Below are positions 27,207 to 37,461 of a stretch of DNA of 64,000 bases, piece by piece; positions within the stretch are counted from its first letter, which is position 1, and the number at the start of each line of letters is the position of its first letter. The stretch covers positions 141,755-205,754 of the forward strand of contig ONDA01000006.1 of NCBI GenBank assembly GCA_900316475.1. The letters run 5' to 3'. Origin of the DNA: an uncultured Prevotellaceae bacterium (GTDB lineage: Bacteria; Bacteroidota; Bacteroidia; Bacteroidales; Bacteroidaceae). Made by a program: the position numbers and the translations under genes. Below the pieces are notes generated by a model. The model worked only from the letters and a program-made list of their open reading frames with translations, searched no databases and had not been told where the DNA came from.

Positions 27207-28493
27207 ATGAACATCATCAAATACCCTGCCCGTCAGGAGTGGGCACAGATTATTGAACGGCCACACCTTGACACCGCACAACTGAACCAGACGGTTGCCG
27301 CCGTCCTGGCCGATGTGAAGACCCGAGGCGACGAGGCTGTCAAAGGCTACGAACTGAAGTTCGACCACGTAGACCTCGAGGCGTTAGCCGTCAGTCAGGC
27401 AGAGATTGACGAGGCTCAGAAGCTGGTGAGCAGCCAGCTGCGCCAAGCCATAGAACTGGCTCACGACAACATACGCAAGTTCCATGAGTCACAGCGCTTC
27501 CGCACGAAGAAGGTGGAGACGCAGCCTGGCGTCGTCTGCTGGCAGAAGAGCGTGGCTATCGAGAAAGTGGGCCTGTATATTCCCGGCGGAACGGCACCCC
27601 TCTTCTCGACGGTGCTGATGCTGGCCACACCGGCGAAGATTGCAGGCTGTCGCGAGATAGTGCTCTGTACCCCACCCGACCGTCAGGGCAACGTCAACCC
27701 CGCCATCTTGGTGGCTGCCCATGTTGCTGGTGTCAGCAAGATTTTCAAAATCGGCGGCGTACAGGCTATCGGTGCTATGGCTTACGGCACGGACTCTGTA
27801 CCGAAGGTGAGCAAGATATTCGGTCCTGGCAACCAGTATGTGATGGCCGCCAAACAGCAGGTGAGCCTCCATGACGTAGCCATCGATATGCCGGCCGGTC
27901 CTTCTGAGGTCTGCGTCATTGCCGACGAGAAGGCCAACGCGGAGTTTGTTGCTGCCGACCTGCTGTCGCAGGCTGAGCACGGTGCCGACTCGCAGGTGGT
28001 GCTCATCACGACGTCGAACAAACTGATTGACGACGTGCAGCAGGAGATAAGCCGCCAACTCGACCGCCTGCCTCGTAAGGAAATTGCCGAGAAGGCTCTG
28101 CAGAACAGCCGCATCATTCTGGTGAACGACAGCAAAGAGGCTATGGACCTCTCTAACGCCTACGCTCCTGAGCACCTGGTCATCCAAACCGAGGACTACG
28201 AAGCCATGGCCGAGCGCGTCATCAATGCCGGCAGCGTCTTCCTGGGACGCTACGCCTGCGAGAGTGCGGGCGACTATGCCAGCGGCACCAACCACACGCT
28301 GCCTACTCACGGCTATGCTACGGCATACAGCGGCGTCAACCTCGACAGCTACTGCCGCAAGGTGACCTTCCAGCATCTCACCGAAGAAGGCATCAAGTCC
28401 ATCGGACGTGCCGTTGAGCTGATGGCTGAAGCGGAGCAATTAGATGCCCACAAGAATGCGATGACAGTTCGATTGAGTTCAATTAGGAATTAG
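27207..28493 (+). CDS. hisD: Histidinol dehydrogenase
   Basis: Zinc enzyme that oxidises L-histidinol to L-histidine with two NAD. The 428 residues contain [57 protein letters not shown] (with the Gln and His zinc ligands) and [18 protein letters not shown], the HisD signature. Located 4 nt after hisG and 13 nt before hisC. Confidence 0.98.
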   Translation: MNIIKYPARQEWAQIIERPHLDTAQLNQTVAAVLADVKTRGDEAVKGYELKFDHVDLEALAVSQAEIDEAQKLVSSQLRQAIELAHDNIRKFHESQRFRTKKVETQPGVVCWQKSVAIEKVGLYIPGGTAPLFSTVLMLATPAKIAGCREIVLCTPPDRQGNVNPAILVAAHVAGVSKIFKIGGVQAIGAMAYGTDSVPKVSKIFGPGNQYVMAAKQQVSLHDVAIDMPAGPSEVCVIADEKANAEFVAADLLSQAEHGADSQVVLITTSNKLIDDVQQEISRQLDRLPRKEIAEKALQNSRIILVNDSKEAMDLSNAYAPEHLVIQTEDYEAMAERVINAGSVFLGRYACESAGDYASGTNHTLPTHGYATAYSGVNLDSYCRKVTFQHLTEEGIKSIGRAVELMAEAEQLDAHKNAMTVRLSSIRN

Positions 28494-28506
28494 AATATTT
28501 GGAATT

Positions 28507-29541
28507 ATGATTAGTTTAGAGCAGTTGGTACGTCCGAACATCTGGTCGCTGGCTCCCTACAGTTCGGCTCGCAACGAGTATGCCGGACGCGAGGCACGCG
28601 TGTTCCTCGATGCCAACGAGAACCCCTATAACAACCCCTACAACCGCTACCCCGACCCCTTACAGTTAGAGGTGAAGGCTGCTATCTCGAAGGTCAAGGG
28701 TGTGCCGGCCGAGAATATCTTCCTGGGCAACGGCAGCGACGAGGCCATCGACCTGCCCTACCGCTGTTTCTGCCGTCCGGGCATTGACAACGTGGTGGCT
28801 ATTGAGCCTACCTACGGCATGTACAAGGTGTGCGCCGACATCAACGACGTGGAATACCGCCCCGTGCTGCTCGACGACCATTTCCAGATAACGGCCGACC
28901 GGCTGTTAGCAGCCTGCGACGAGCATACGAAAATCATCTGGATTTGCTCGCCCAACAATCCTACGGGCAACAGCCTTGTGCGTAGCGAGATTGTCAGCGT
29001 TGTCGAGCGTTTCGGGGGCATCGTCATCGTCGACGAGGCTTACAGCGACTTCTCGTCGCAACCGTCGCTGCGCAGCGAACTGGCAAAATTTCCCAACCTC
29101 ATCGTCCTCAACACCATGTCGAAGGCATGGGGGTGCGCGGCCATACGTCTGGGAATGGCTTTTGCCTCGAAAGAGATTATCGCTTTGTTCAACAAGGTGA
29201 AATACCCCTACAACGTCAACCTGCTGACGCAACGTCAGGCGCTTGAGGCATTAAGCGACCCCTTCCAGGTCGACAAGTGGGTGCGTATGCTCCTCGTCGA
29301 GCGTAGCCGTATGATAGAGGCGTTTAAGTTGCTGCCCAACTGTCAGATGGTGTACCCCACGGATGCCAACTTCTTCCTGGCTAAGATGGATGATGCACAA
29401 AAGACGTACGACTATCTCGTAGACCAGGGCATCATCGTCCGCAACCGCTCACGCATACAGCTCTGCCAAAACTGCCTGCGCGTGACGGTAGGCACAAAAA
29501 ATGAGAACAACGAACTCATCGCTGCTCTCCGTCAGATGTAA
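28507..29541 (+). CDS. hisC: Histidinol-phosphate aminotransferase
   Basis: PLP enzyme of the class I/II aminotransferases that makes L-histidinol phosphate. The 344 residues include [11 protein letters not shown] at the N-terminus, [29 protein letters not shown] and the PLP-lysine region [15 protein letters not shown]. The final Arg that binds substrate carboxylate is in CLRVTVGT. Last gene of the hisGDC operon; it ends before a hairpin shared with the convergent gene. Confidence 0.96.
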   Translation: MISLEQLVRPNIWSLAPYSSARNEYAGREARVFLDANENPYNNPYNRYPDPLQLEVKAAISKVKGVPAENIFLGNGSDEAIDLPYRCFCRPGIDNVVAIEPTYGMYKVCADINDVEYRPVLLDDHFQITADRLLAACDEHTKIIWICSPNNPTGNSLVRSEIVSVVERFGGIVIVDEAYSDFSSQPSLRSELAKFPNLIVLNTMSKAWGCAAIRLGMAFASKEIIALFNKVKYPYNVNLLTQRQALEALSDPFQVDKWVRMLLVERSRMIEAFKLLPNCQMVYPTDANFFLAKMDDAQKTYDYLVDQGIIVRNRSRIQLCQNCLRVTVGTKNENNELIAALRQM

Positions 29542-29557
29542 AAGAATGCATTAGCAA

Positions 29558-29592
29558 GAGGGGCACGGAGTCATTGTTTACTCCTGCCCCTC
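29558..29592. terminator. Candidate bidirectional hairpin terminator after hisC
   Basis: GAGGGGCA and GGAGT pair with ACTCC and TGCCCCTC, giving 13 bp with one bulge and an 8-nt loop. It includes the last codons of the convergent lipoprotein gene. T-tracts on both sides are weak. Confidence 0.5.
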
Positions 29593-29850
29593 ATGTCCTT
29601 TCACATATTCGTCATATTCCTTGCGGTCGCTGCTCTTCACGCGCTTGAAGTCTTCCTCCTGTGGAGCATCAGGAATGTCAATCAGAGGCTCATCGAACAC
29701 ATCTTCATCGGAAGCTTTCTCCACATCGTCGTGCATGGTGGAGTCTACCGCCGGACGCGCGTGTATCACCTGATAGTTGCGGCGGCATCCTGTCAGCGCA
29801 ACGACGACGGCTATCATACCGCTCACCATCAAAAACTTCGTCACTTTCAT
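29578..29850 (-). CDS. Small acidic lipoprotein
   Basis: 90 residues. The signal ends in lipobox ALTGC (Cys22). The mature 68 residues are acidic and lack any recognised fold (DDVEKASDEDVFDEPLID). It follows the Crp-family regulator by 14 nt in the same direction, so the regulator probably controls or shares its transcript. Function unknown. Confidence 0.75.
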   Translation of the reverse strand: MKVTKFLMVSGMIAVVVALTGCRRNYQVIHARPAVDSTMHDDVEKASDEDVFDEPLIDIPDAPQEEDFKRVKSSDRKEYDEYVKGHEGQE

Positions 29851-29864
29851 GGCCGTTCGTCTTT

Positions 29865-30467
29865 TTATCTGTTATCCATTAAGGTTTGCGTACGCACGCG
29901 TGATAATGTCTCGGGGGTCATCTGCAGATACGACGCGATATACACCAGAGGGGCACGCAGCACCAACTGAGGCGAGCGCTTCACCAATTTCTGATAGCGG
30001 TCGATGGCCGACTCAAAGCGCAGCATATCGGCATGCACCTGGCTCAAGATGAGACTCTCCTCCAGAATCTTTCGGTAGAGTATCTGAATGTTCACGCTCT
30101 TCATAGCCACTGCCTCCAGCTTGGCTTTCGGCAGACAGTAGAGGATGGTGGGTTCGATAGCCATAATCTGCAGCCGTGTAGGCTCCTCGTTAAACAGGCT
30201 CTCGATACACATACAGATGTTATTCTCGGTGGCCATGTATTCCGTCAGTTCCTTACCATTCTTATAGTAGAACTGACGTACAAGTCCCTTGACTATCCAA
30301 TATATATTCTCACAGACCTCACCCTCGGTCAGGATCTTCTCGTTCTTAGCGTATCGCTTGGCAACGAGGATGCTCTCCAACAAATCCAGTTCGTCGTGAG
30401 TCATAGTGCTGTAGCGGCGGGCTAACTCCCTGGCTACGTCCCGTGGGGCAATACTAATGGTTGGCAT
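29865..30467 (-). CDS. Crp/Fnr-family transcription regulator
   Basis: 200 residues. A cyclic-nucleotide-binding-like beta domain (about 35-125, with EGEVCENIYWIVKGLVRQFYY) precedes a C-terminal helix-turn-helix region, RAPLVYIASYLQMTPETLSRVR. The cAMP phosphate-binding residues of E. coli Crp are not obvious, so the ligand is unknown. No Cys cluster is present, so it is not an Fnr oxygen sensor. Its target may be the small lipoprotein gene beside it. Confidence 0.87.
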   Translation of the reverse strand: MPTISIAPRDVARELARRYSTMTHDELDLLESILVAKRYAKNEKILTEGEVCENIYWIVKGLVRQFYYKNGKELTEYMATENNICMCIESLFNEEPTRLQIMAIEPTILYCLPKAKLEAVAMKSVNIQILYRKILEESLILSQVHADMLRFESAIDRYQKLVKRSPQLVLRAPLVYIASYLQMTPETLSRVRTQTLMDNR

Positions 30468-30510
30468 AGGCTAAATATTCTATTTCTCGATTTACAATTT
30501 ATGGGTTTTA

Positions 30511-32292
30511 TCAGTCCAGCTTCAGCACGGCAAGGAAGGCTTTCTGAGGCACCTCCACATTGCCTATCTGCTTCATGCGCTTCTTGCCGCGCTTCTGCTT
30601 CTCCAAGAGTTTACGTTTACGGCTGACGTCGCCGCCGTAGCACTTCGCCGTCACGTCCTTGCGCACCTGCTTCACCGTCTCGCGGGCAATAATCTTCGCA
30701 CCGATGGCGGCCTGGATGGCAATATCGAACTGCTGACGCGGTATCAGTTCCTTCAGTTTCTCGCACATACGGCGACCGAAGCTGACGGCGTTGTCCTGAT
30801 GGGTCAGCGTCGACAGGGCATCGACGGGTTCGCCGTTCAGCAGGATATCGAGCTTCACGAGCTTCGACGGACGGAACGAGTCGACGTGATAGTCGAACGA
30901 GGCGTAACCCTTCGATATCGACTTCAGCTTGTCGTAGAAGTCGATGACAATCTCGCCCAACGGCAGCATGAAGTGGAGTTCCACGCGGTTGCCTGAGACG
31001 TACTGCTGGTCAATCAGCTCGCCGCGCTTGTCGAGACAGAGTGTCATAATCGGCCCGATGTAGTCGGCGGCGGTGATGATGCTGGCACGTATGTAAGGCT
31101 CCTCAATATGGTCTATCAGCGTCTGGTCGGGCAGTCCCGAGGGGTTGTGTACTTCCTTCTCCTCGCCCTGCTTCGTATAGCACATATACGACACGTTGGG
31201 CACGGTGGTGATGACGTCCATATCGAACTCGCGGTCGAGGCGTTCCTGGATAATCTCCATGTGGAGCAGTCCGAGGAAACCACAGCGGAAGCCGAAGCCC
31301 AGAGCCACCGACGACTCTGGCGTGAAGGTCAGCGAGGCGTCGTTCAGCTGTAGCTTCTCCAACGAGGCACGCAGGTTCTCATATTCCGTCGGGTCGATGG
31401 GATAGACACCGGCAAACACCATCGGCTTCACTTCCTGAAAACCCTCGATGGCAGCGTCGCACGGACGCTCCACATGGGTGATGGTGTCGCCCACCTTCAC
31501 CTCCTTCGAGTTCTTAATGCCGCTGATGATGTAGCCCACGTCGCCCGTCTTCAGCTCGTTGCGCGGTATCATGTCCATCTTCAGCACGCCAATCTCGTCG
31601 GCGTCGTACTCCATGCCAGTGTTGAAGAACTTCACCAAGTCGCCCTTGCGGACAGAGCCGTTCACGATTTTGAAATAGGCAATAATGCCGCGGAAGGAGT
31701 TGAACACCGAGTCGAAGATCAGCGCCTGCAGCGGCGCGTCAGGGTCGCCCTCAGGATGAGGCACGCGGTCGACGATGGCGTCCAGAATCTCGCCGACGCC
31801 CTCGCCCGTCTTGCCTGAGGCGCGGATGATGTCCTGCGGGTCACAGCCAATGAGGTCTACTATCTCGTCCTCCACCTCGTCGGGCATCGCCGACGGCATG
31901 TCTATCTTATTGATAACGGGAATAATCTCCAGGTTGTGGTCGATGGCCATGTAGAGATTGGAAATCGTCTGCGCCTGCACGCCCTGCGTGGCGTCGACCA
32001 CCAACAATGCACCTTCGCAAGCGGCAATGCTTCGCGAGACTTCATACGAAAAGTCCACATGTCCCGGCGTATCGATGAGGTTCAGTATGTATTTCTGTCC
32101 GTTGCGCTCATATTCCATCTGAATGGCGTGGCTCTTGATGGTGATGCCACGTTCACGCTCCAGATCCATGTCGTCAAGCATCTGTCCTTCAGTCACTTGA
32201 ATGGTCTTTGTAGCCTCCAACAATCTGTCCGCCAGCGTCGACTTGCCGTGGTCAATATGTGCTATGATACAAAAGTTTCTTATATTGTTCAT
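30511..32292 (-). CDS. lepA: Elongation factor 4
   Basis: Ribosome-bound GTPase (EF4/LepA) that acts on stalled or mis-positioned ribosomes. The 593 residues carry HIDHGKSTL (G1), DTPGHVDF (G3), NKIDMPSA (G4) and the C-terminal LepA domain ending in [18 protein letters not shown] use the ATG at 32292, which gives [14 protein letters not shown]; 28 upstream in-frame residues would cross the -7 box at 32316-32323. Confidence 0.97.
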   Translation of the reverse strand: MNNIRNFCIIAHIDHGKSTLADRLLEATKTIQVTEGQMLDDMDLERERGITIKSHAIQMEYERNGQKYILNLIDTPGHVDFSYEVSRSIAACEGALLVVDATQGVQAQTISNLYMAIDHNLEIIPVINKIDMPSAMPDEVEDEIVDLIGCDPQDIIRASGKTGEGVGEILDAIVDRVPHPEGDPDAPLQALIFDSVFNSFRGIIAYFKIVNGSVRKGDLVKFFNTGMEYDADEIGVLKMDMIPRNELKTGDVGYIISGIKNSKEVKVGDTITHVERPCDAAIEGFQEVKPMVFAGVYPIDPTEYENLRASLEKLQLNDASLTFTPESSVALGFGFRCGFLGLLHMEIIQERLDREFDMDVITTVPNVSYMCYTKQGEEKEVHNPSGLPDQTLIDHIEEPYIRASIITAADYIGPIMTLCLDKRGELIDQQYVSGNRVELHFMLPLGEIVIDFYDKLKSISKGYASFDYHVDSFRPSKLVKLDILLNGEPVDALSTLTHQDNAVSFGRRMCEKLKELIPRQQFDIAIQAAIGAKIIARETVKQVRKDVTAKCYGGDVSRKRKLLEKQKRGKKRMKQIGNVEVPQKAFLAVLKLD

Positions 32293-32315
32293 TCTTAGTA
32301 GTGCCAAATAATTTG

Positions 32316-32323
32316 CAAAGATA
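32316..32323 (-). promoter_or_regulatory. -7 box for lepA
   Basis: TATCTTTG on the minus strand, 23 nt before the lepA ATG. Confidence 0.5.
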
Positions 32324-32499
32324 CAAAAAAAATAAAAGTTCCCCAAATATTTAGCGTTTTTTATAATTCTTGGCAAACCAAGTGAGCAAGCTCGAGCGAG
32401 AAATATCTACAAGGGAGGGGAGAGCGGCGGCTCTCGTGAAAACATTACGGCTCTTGAAATGATTTTTATCGGAAAGCAAAAAAAATTTCCTGCAAAATG

Positions 32500-32530
32500 T
32501 TGTTTGTATTGCAAAATTTTATTACTTTTG
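32500..32530 (+). promoter_or_regulatory. Promoter of the FimB-like lipoprotein
   Basis: TTG at 32500-32502 and TACTTTTG at 32523-32530, spacing 20, 22 nt before the ATG. The 170 nt before it (32340-32500) hold no gene; a small hairpin GAGAGC/GCTCTC lies near 32421 without a T-tract. Confidence 0.5.
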
Positions 32531-32552
32531 CCGAAGAAAAACTTTTATACCT

Positions 32553-33485
32553 ATGGTCAAAACAAATAAAATCCTTACATCGTTGATGCTGTTAGCTGTC
32601 TGTATTCTGACAGGTTGTGAGAAGATGCCAGACGACGAGGCAGTGGTTTCGTCAAGTTCGACGTCAGGCAAAAATGTTGTCATTTCTATTTCGGGTATCG
32701 ATGCCGGTTGGGATGGCAATTCTACCCGCTCGCTGGTTCCTATCTCCGAAGTGTGCAGCCGTGTGTGCTTCGCCGTCTATCAGGACGACACGCGGCTGGT
32801 GTACAAGAACCAGAAGGCCGGCGACGCCGACTTCGGCTCTTACTCCATCACCCTGGAAGCGGGCACCTATCAGCTGCTGGTTCTCGGCCACAGTGGTGCT
32901 GCCAACCCCACGACCACCAATCCTGCGAAGATAGCCTTTTCGAACCCGACATCCTCTAACGGTACAGGCTTTACCGACACCTTTTACTATTATGGCACGA
33001 TTGTTGTCAACGACGGAACGACGCAGTTAAACATCAACATGAAACGCGCCACGGCCATGTTCCGGCTGAAGACCACCGACACGAAGCCCACGGCGGTGAA
33101 GAAATTCCACTTCTACTACACAGGCGGCAGCGGAACGCTGGATGCGACGACCGGCTATGGCTGTGTTGCCTCGAAACAGTCGGTGCTCGTCGATGCTACG
33201 GAAAGCGGTTGCCAGCAGTTTGACGTCTACACCTTCCCGCATCAGGAGGAGGACGAGGTAACCTTTACGGTGAAAGCCATAGGTGCCAACGACAACATGC
33301 TCTATTCGAAGGAGTTTGTGAACGTGAAGATGCAGCGCAACTGCATCACGCAGTACTCGGGCAAATTCTTTACGAATAGCGACGTGACACCTCCTGAGGA
33401 GCCTGACGATTCTGACAGCAGCGAACCGTCGTCGGTCATCAAGGTCGACCCGGAATGGGGGCAGATTATTGAAAAGACCTTCTGA
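32553..33485 (+). CDS. FimB/Mfa2-family fimbrial anchor-like lipoprotein
   Basis: 310 residues. Signal and lipobox ILTGCEK (Cys22), then the FimB/Mfa2 pattern of two beta-rich domains with RVCFAVYQDDTRL, LEAGTYQLLVLGHSG and INMKRATAMFRLKTTD. Family members cap or anchor type V fimbriae (Mfa1/FimA) at the surface. The last 40 residues are an acidic Pro/Ser tail. No stalk or tip subunit gene is adjacent, so this is a solitary member or acts with a fimbria encoded elsewhere. Confidence 0.82.
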   Translation: MVKTNKILTSLMLLAVCILTGCEKMPDDEAVVSSSSTSGKNVVISISGIDAGWDGNSTRSLVPISEVCSRVCFAVYQDDTRLVYKNQKAGDADFGSYSITLEAGTYQLLVLGHSGAANPTTTNPAKIAFSNPTSSNGTGFTDTFYYYGTIVVNDGTTQLNINMKRATAMFRLKTTDTKPTAVKKFHFYYTGGSGTLDATTGYGCVASKQSVLVDATESGCQQFDVYTFPHQEEDEVTFTVKAIGANDNMLYSKEFVNVKMQRNCITQYSGKFFTNSDVTPPEEPDDSDSSEPSSVIKVDPEWGQIIEKTF

Positions 33486-33550
33486 TTCGTTTTTCTCTTC
33501 ACTCAAGTTTCCCACCGCTAAAATCTTTTAAGAACCACGATTTTTATAGT

Positions 33551-33736
33551 GAACTACTAATTTCACTAATTACACTAATTTAATAATGAACCACTAATTT
33601 CACTAATTTTCTACGCGCAGGCTATCGGCACTTGCGGCGAATAATCGTGAAATTAGTTATAATTCGTACAATTAGTGTAATTAGTAGTTGAAAAGAAAAG
33701 TGGTCAATTCGAGTAATTAGTGGTTGAAAAGAAAAG
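33551..33736. repeat. Nested direct and inverted repeats, cruciform-like
   Basis: Two 21-bp copies of GAACTACTAATTTCACTAATT (33551-33571; 33588-33608, one difference) lie to the left. Two 24-bp copies of a unit starting GTAATTAGTAGTTG (33677-33700; 33713-33736, one difference) lie to the right and are partly complementary to the left pair. The variants match: TACT on the left pairs with AGTA, and CACT with AGTG. The spacer contains GC-rich DNA. Nothing coding is seen between 33486 and 33747. Confidence 0.75.
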
Positions 33737-33747
33737 AGTGGGAAAAC

Positions 33748-34635
33748 TCAAATCTTCAGTTCCTTCAGGATGTCCGACATTCGCTGGATGTTCTGTATGC
33801 GCATAGGCACCAGCGGCAGGCGTAGGACGTTCTCAATGAATCCCATCTCATGGAGCATCGCCTTCACGCCGGCAGGGTTGCCGTCGACGAAGAGCAGCGA
33901 GAAGAGGTCGATGAAGCGGTGATGAATCTTGCGTGCAGGGTCGTACTCGCCGCGCATCTGCAGGCGTATCATCTTCGAGAACTCCTTTGGCAGCGCATTG
34001 CCGATGACGGAGATGACGCCTACGGCACCACAGCTGACCATGGGGAACGTCAGGGCGTCGTCGCCTGAGATGACGTCGAAGTCACGCGGTTTGTTCTTGA
34101 TAATCTCGTCCACCTGTTCCAGTTTGCCGCTGGCCTCCTTGATAGCAACGATATTGCGGCAGTCGCGTGCCAGCCGTACCGTTGTCTCCGCCGTCATGTT
34201 GACCCCCGTACGTCCTGGCACGTTATAGAGTATGACAGGCAGTTCGGTGGCTGCAGCAATGGCCTTGAAGTGCTGGTACAATCCCTCCTGCGACGGTTTG
34301 TTGTAGTAGGGGCAGACGCTCAGGATGCCGTCAATACCCTTGAAGTCGCCCGTCTTCAACTCCTCGACGACAGCCGCCGTGTTAAAGCCTCCGCAACCGA
34401 TGGCGATGGGCACCTTGCCTTTCACCACCTCAACCACCAAGTCCTTGATGCGCTTTTTCTCTTCAGCCGTCAGTGTAGGCGTCTCGCCCGTCGTGGCAAG
34501 AATACAAAAGAAGTCGGCACCGCTGTCTAACTGATACTGAACCAATCGCTTCAGCGCGTCGTAGTCAACGGAGCCGTCTTCCTTGAACGGAGTGATGAGT
34601 GCAATACCCAACCCCTTGAATATGTTTTGTACCAT
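33748..34635 (-). CDS. dapA: 4-hydroxy-tetrahydrodipicolinate synthase
   Basis: Condenses pyruvate with aspartate semialdehyde, the committed step toward lysine and meso-diaminopimelate for the cell wall. The 295 residues form the TIM barrel of the class I aldolase family: GLGIALITPF, TTGETPTL, LYNVPGRTGVN (Tyr that relays the proton) and VAIKEASG (Schiff-base Lys near 166). Single gene with its own -7 box. Confidence 0.97.
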   Translation of the reverse strand: MVQNIFKGLGIALITPFKEDGSVDYDALKRLVQYQLDSGADFFCILATTGETPTLTAEEKKRIKDLVVEVVKGKVPIAIGCGGFNTAAVVEELKTGDFKGIDGILSVCPYYNKPSQEGLYQHFKAIAAATELPVILYNVPGRTGVNMTAETTVRLARDCRNIVAIKEASGKLEQVDEIIKNKPRDFDVISGDDALTFPMVSCGAVGVISVIGNALPKEFSKMIRLQMRGEYDPARKIHHRFIDLFSLLFVDGNPAGVKAMLHEMGFIENVLRLPLVPMRIQNIQRMSDILKELKI

Positions 34636-34663
34636 GATGTAACCTTTTCTGCTAATTTCGCTG

Positions 34664-34671
34664 CAAAATTA
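34664..34671 (-). promoter_or_regulatory. -7 box for dapA
   Basis: TAATTTTG on the minus strand, 28 nt before the start codon. Confidence 0.5.
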
Positions 34672-34716
34672 CTCAAAAAGATTCGATTCTGCAACAAAAT
34701 AGGCAAAAAACATCGG

Positions 34717-37458
34717 TTACCTCAACACTTTCTTACCGCTGATGATGTTTATACCTTTCTTCGGCGCCCTTTGCCGTACGCCATTCAGGTCGTAGACGGC
34801 GTTATGCTGAGCTGCCGTCGTCGGGGCGTTGACGGCTGAGGGCTGGCCACCTGCCATGATGGTCTTCACGTCGTCGGCATCCACGGCGTAGTTATAGATA
34901 CGCACATCGTCAAGCTGTCCCTGGAACAGTGGGTCGGCAACAAACTGGCTGCGTCCCAGATAGTTGAGCACCGGTCGCACGTCAGCAGGAGTGATGGTGA
35001 CCCCCGAACTTGCGCCCGCCACCTCGCCGTCGACGTAGATGGTCGTTGCCTGCCGTCCGATGGTGACGGCCACATGCTTCCACACCGCCGTCGGCAACTT
35101 CGCCTGGCAGTCGACGGTTTGCTCCTCGCCACCGTTCTTGATAGCAAAGCGCATGAAGCTGCCGTTGTTAGGCGTCAGGAAGAGGTAGTGGTCGGTATCG
35201 TAGCCAAAGTCGAAGAGTCGCAGCCACGACGTGTTGCTCTGCAGCTTTACCCACATGGCCACCGTCAGTTCGGTGCTGGCAGCCACCCCGTAAGGCAGTT
35301 GCACGTACTGCTGGCTGGTGCTGTTGTTGTTGATGAGCCGCAGGGCCTTGCCCGTCGACTTCTCAGCGTCCACAAAGGTGACGCTGCCATGGGCCACGGC
35401 ATCCATGACGTTCCGGGTCTCGTCGTTCAGGCTCTCGTCCATCTGCCAATGAGCCACGAGTGCGCGCTGCCCCGTAGGCGTGGCTTCCACCTCGGCAGAC
35501 GCCAGCAGCGACCGGTTCTGCGACTTGTCGACAGCCTTCACCTTATATATATAGGTGACGCCCTGACGACAGGTGTTGTCGGTAAAGGAGTTCGTGGTGA
35601 CCATGCGTCCCACGGTGTTCCACTCGTCGGACCCCTTCTCAGCCCGCATGACCATATAGCCCGCCAGGTCGCTCTCGGTGTTCGCCGTCCATCGCAGTGT
35701 CACCGAGGCGCTATTGGCCTCTGCCGTCAGTCCCTGCGTCTGTGCCGGCGTCACCCGCTCGTACTTCACGTCGGCGGGCAGTATGCGCCATAGCATACGG
35801 TTGCGGACGGTTTGCGAGGCATTGGCCGAGAGTGTGCTCTGTTCGACGTTTGTGCCGTCAGTACTTGCTGCCAGATACATCGCGCTCTCGCGGTTGCGTA
35901 TAAAGTAGAAACCGTCGGCGACATACTCCAGATACCATTGCTCGTTCGTGTCGGGTACAGTATTCTGGGCGTAGCCTATCACATTGGCATTACCCGTAGA
36001 GAAGTTCAGCACGTTCATACGTGTGGCGTTATTGGCTACACAAACGAAGTCGTAGAAGCTGTAATCGCCACCATACTTGCAGTTGGCCGACACGGCGGGG
36101 GATACATTCCATTGCTGCATCTTCGACGTTTCAGAATAATTCAGCAACGCGATATTGTCTCCCGACCAAGTGGCATACTTCGACGCGCTCTTGTTCACCA
36201 ACCGATAGATACCTGCCGTAACAGGAACTACGGGAACGTCCTCACCCCACGTCACATCGATGACACACTCCGCATTGGTCTGGCCTTTCTGGTAGCCCGT
36301 TCCTCCCGGCAGCGTCTTCACGAACTCGTGCTGAGGACCGTAGCCGTCGAAATAGACCAGCCGGTCGGTGGACACCAGCTGGTAAGTGGTCGTCGCCGCC
36401 TGACGCTCGCTGCCGCCCACGAATGCCTTGACGCGGCCGTCGTCGTGGCGCCATACCGAGGCCGCCGTCCAGTTGGGGCGGTGCTCGCCGTAGGCCAGGC
36501 GCTCGCCCTGGCGGCTTATCTGACAGAACTCGCCACGGGCGCGGCTGTCAAATCCCCACCAGATGCCGTAGGTCATGCCGTACTCCAAGCCCACCATAGC
36601 CTCCGCCACGTTATGCATCTCGTCGGCATAGCCCACCTTGCCGTCGTTGGCCAACTGCTGATAGAAACCGGCAAAGGTGTCGAACGAGCCAGCCAGCTGG
36701 TGGGTGTTGCCCCACTCGTAGAGGCTCTTGCCCGGATTGTACCATTCCAGCGCCTTGTCGTTGTTCAGCGTGTTGCCGCCCACCATGATGACGTCGGCAC
36801 AACGCGGGTAGTTCTCCTTGAGCAGGCGTGCCACCTGATAATGCTTCAGCGGCGTAGCGCCCTCCTCCTTCGACCAGTAGTCGCCCTCGTTGAAAGGCGA
36901 GATGCCCAGCACGGGGTGCTTTGTATTCTTCTGTATCCAGTGTACGTGGCTGTTGATCATCGCCGCCCAATGCTCATTGTTGGCGACACCATTCTTGACG
37001 TAATAGCTATGCGGGTCATGGACTTTCACCTTCCCCTGCGCGTCAGTGTATTCAAAGGCGCCCTGGTCCGCCGTGAGTAGCAGCGGCAAGTAGGGACTTA
37101 CCTGGTTGAAGTAGTTGCAGCGTATGCGCAGCGTGTCGATGAGCGGCGCCGGCAATACGGAGTCGTTCTGCAAGGGCCAGGTGTACCTGAAGGCCACGCG
37201 CCCAATGCCGATGTTCTCCTTGCCCATGTGGTTGATGCCCTTCTTGACGACCTGCTCGCTGACGGCCGCCTGGTCGAGTCCCCATACCGGCTGGAAGCGC
37301 TTGCCCTGGGCGGTGACGTCGAAGCTCAGCGAGACGTCGGACTTGGAGAGAGCCGGCAGATACAGGCTGGACGACGACCGCTGGCCGTTATTCTGAGAAA
37401 CGGCAATAGCCGCGCTCAGCGCAGCTACTGCCAGGAATGTCGTTCTGTAGATGGTCAT
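34717..37458 (-). CDS. Secreted multidomain protein: TIM-barrel-like, ricin-like, FnIII and LamG-like domains
   Basis: 913 residues, exported (signal AALSAAIAVSQ). The first about 390 residues look like a glycoside-hydrolase-type barrel (HPVLGISPFNEGDYW, with a candidate catalytic Glu in NEG, and MTYGIWWGFDSRA), but I cannot name a GH family. A ricin-type lectin-like segment follows (GIYRLVNKSASKYATWSG, QQWNV; about 400-560). Then come an FnIII domain (about 565-650) and a LamG/jellyroll domain (AHWQMDESLND to LDDVRIYNYAV). The end, YDLNGVRQ...KGINIISGKKVLR, resembles the C-terminal tail of many secreted Prevotella enzymes. A polysaccharide-degrading role is inferred. It starts 3 nt after the SPFH gene. 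Confidence 0.75.
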   Translation of the reverse strand: MTIYRTTFLAVAALSAAIAVSQNNGQRSSSSLYLPALSKSDVSLSFDVTAQGKRFQPVWGLDQAAVSEQVVKKGINHMGKENIGIGRVAFRYTWPLQNDSVLPAPLIDTLRIRCNYFNQVSPYLPLLLTADQGAFEYTDAQGKVKVHDPHSYYVKNGVANNEHWAAMINSHVHWIQKNTKHPVLGISPFNEGDYWSKEEGATPLKHYQVARLLKENYPRCADVIMVGGNTLNNDKALEWYNPGKSLYEWGNTHQLAGSFDTFAGFYQQLANDGKVGYADEMHNVAEAMVGLEYGMTYGIWWGFDSRARGEFCQISRQGERLAYGEHRPNWTAASVWRHDDGRVKAFVGGSERQAATTTYQLVSTDRLVYFDGYGPQHEFVKTLPGGTGYQKGQTNAECVIDVTWGEDVPVVPVTAGIYRLVNKSASKYATWSGDNIALLNYSETSKMQQWNVSPAVSANCKYGGDYSFYDFVCVANNATRMNVLNFSTGNANVIGYAQNTVPDTNEQWYLEYVADGFYFIRNRESAMYLAASTDGTNVEQSTLSANASQTVRNRMLWRILPADVKYERVTPAQTQGLTAEANSASVTLRWTANTESDLAGYMVMRAEKGSDEWNTVGRMVTTNSFTDNTCRQGVTYIYKVKAVDKSQNRSLLASAEVEATPTGQRALVAHWQMDESLNDETRNVMDAVAHGSVTFVDAEKSTGKALRLINNNSTSQQYVQLPYGVAASTELTVAMWVKLQSNTSWLRLFDFGYDTDHYLFLTPNNGSFMRFAIKNGGEEQTVDCQAKLPTAVWKHVAVTIGRQATTIYVDGEVAGASSGVTITPADVRPVLNYLGRSQFVADPLFQGQLDDVRIYNYAVDADDVKTIMAGGQPSAVNAPTTAAQHNAVYDLNGVRQRAPKKGINIISGKKVLR

Positions 37459-37461
37459 TGC

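Noticed and set aside
32418-32440. A terminator at the hairpin GAGAGC/GCTCTC
   Set aside because: The stem is only 6 bp, no T-tract follows on either strand, and no gene ends there.
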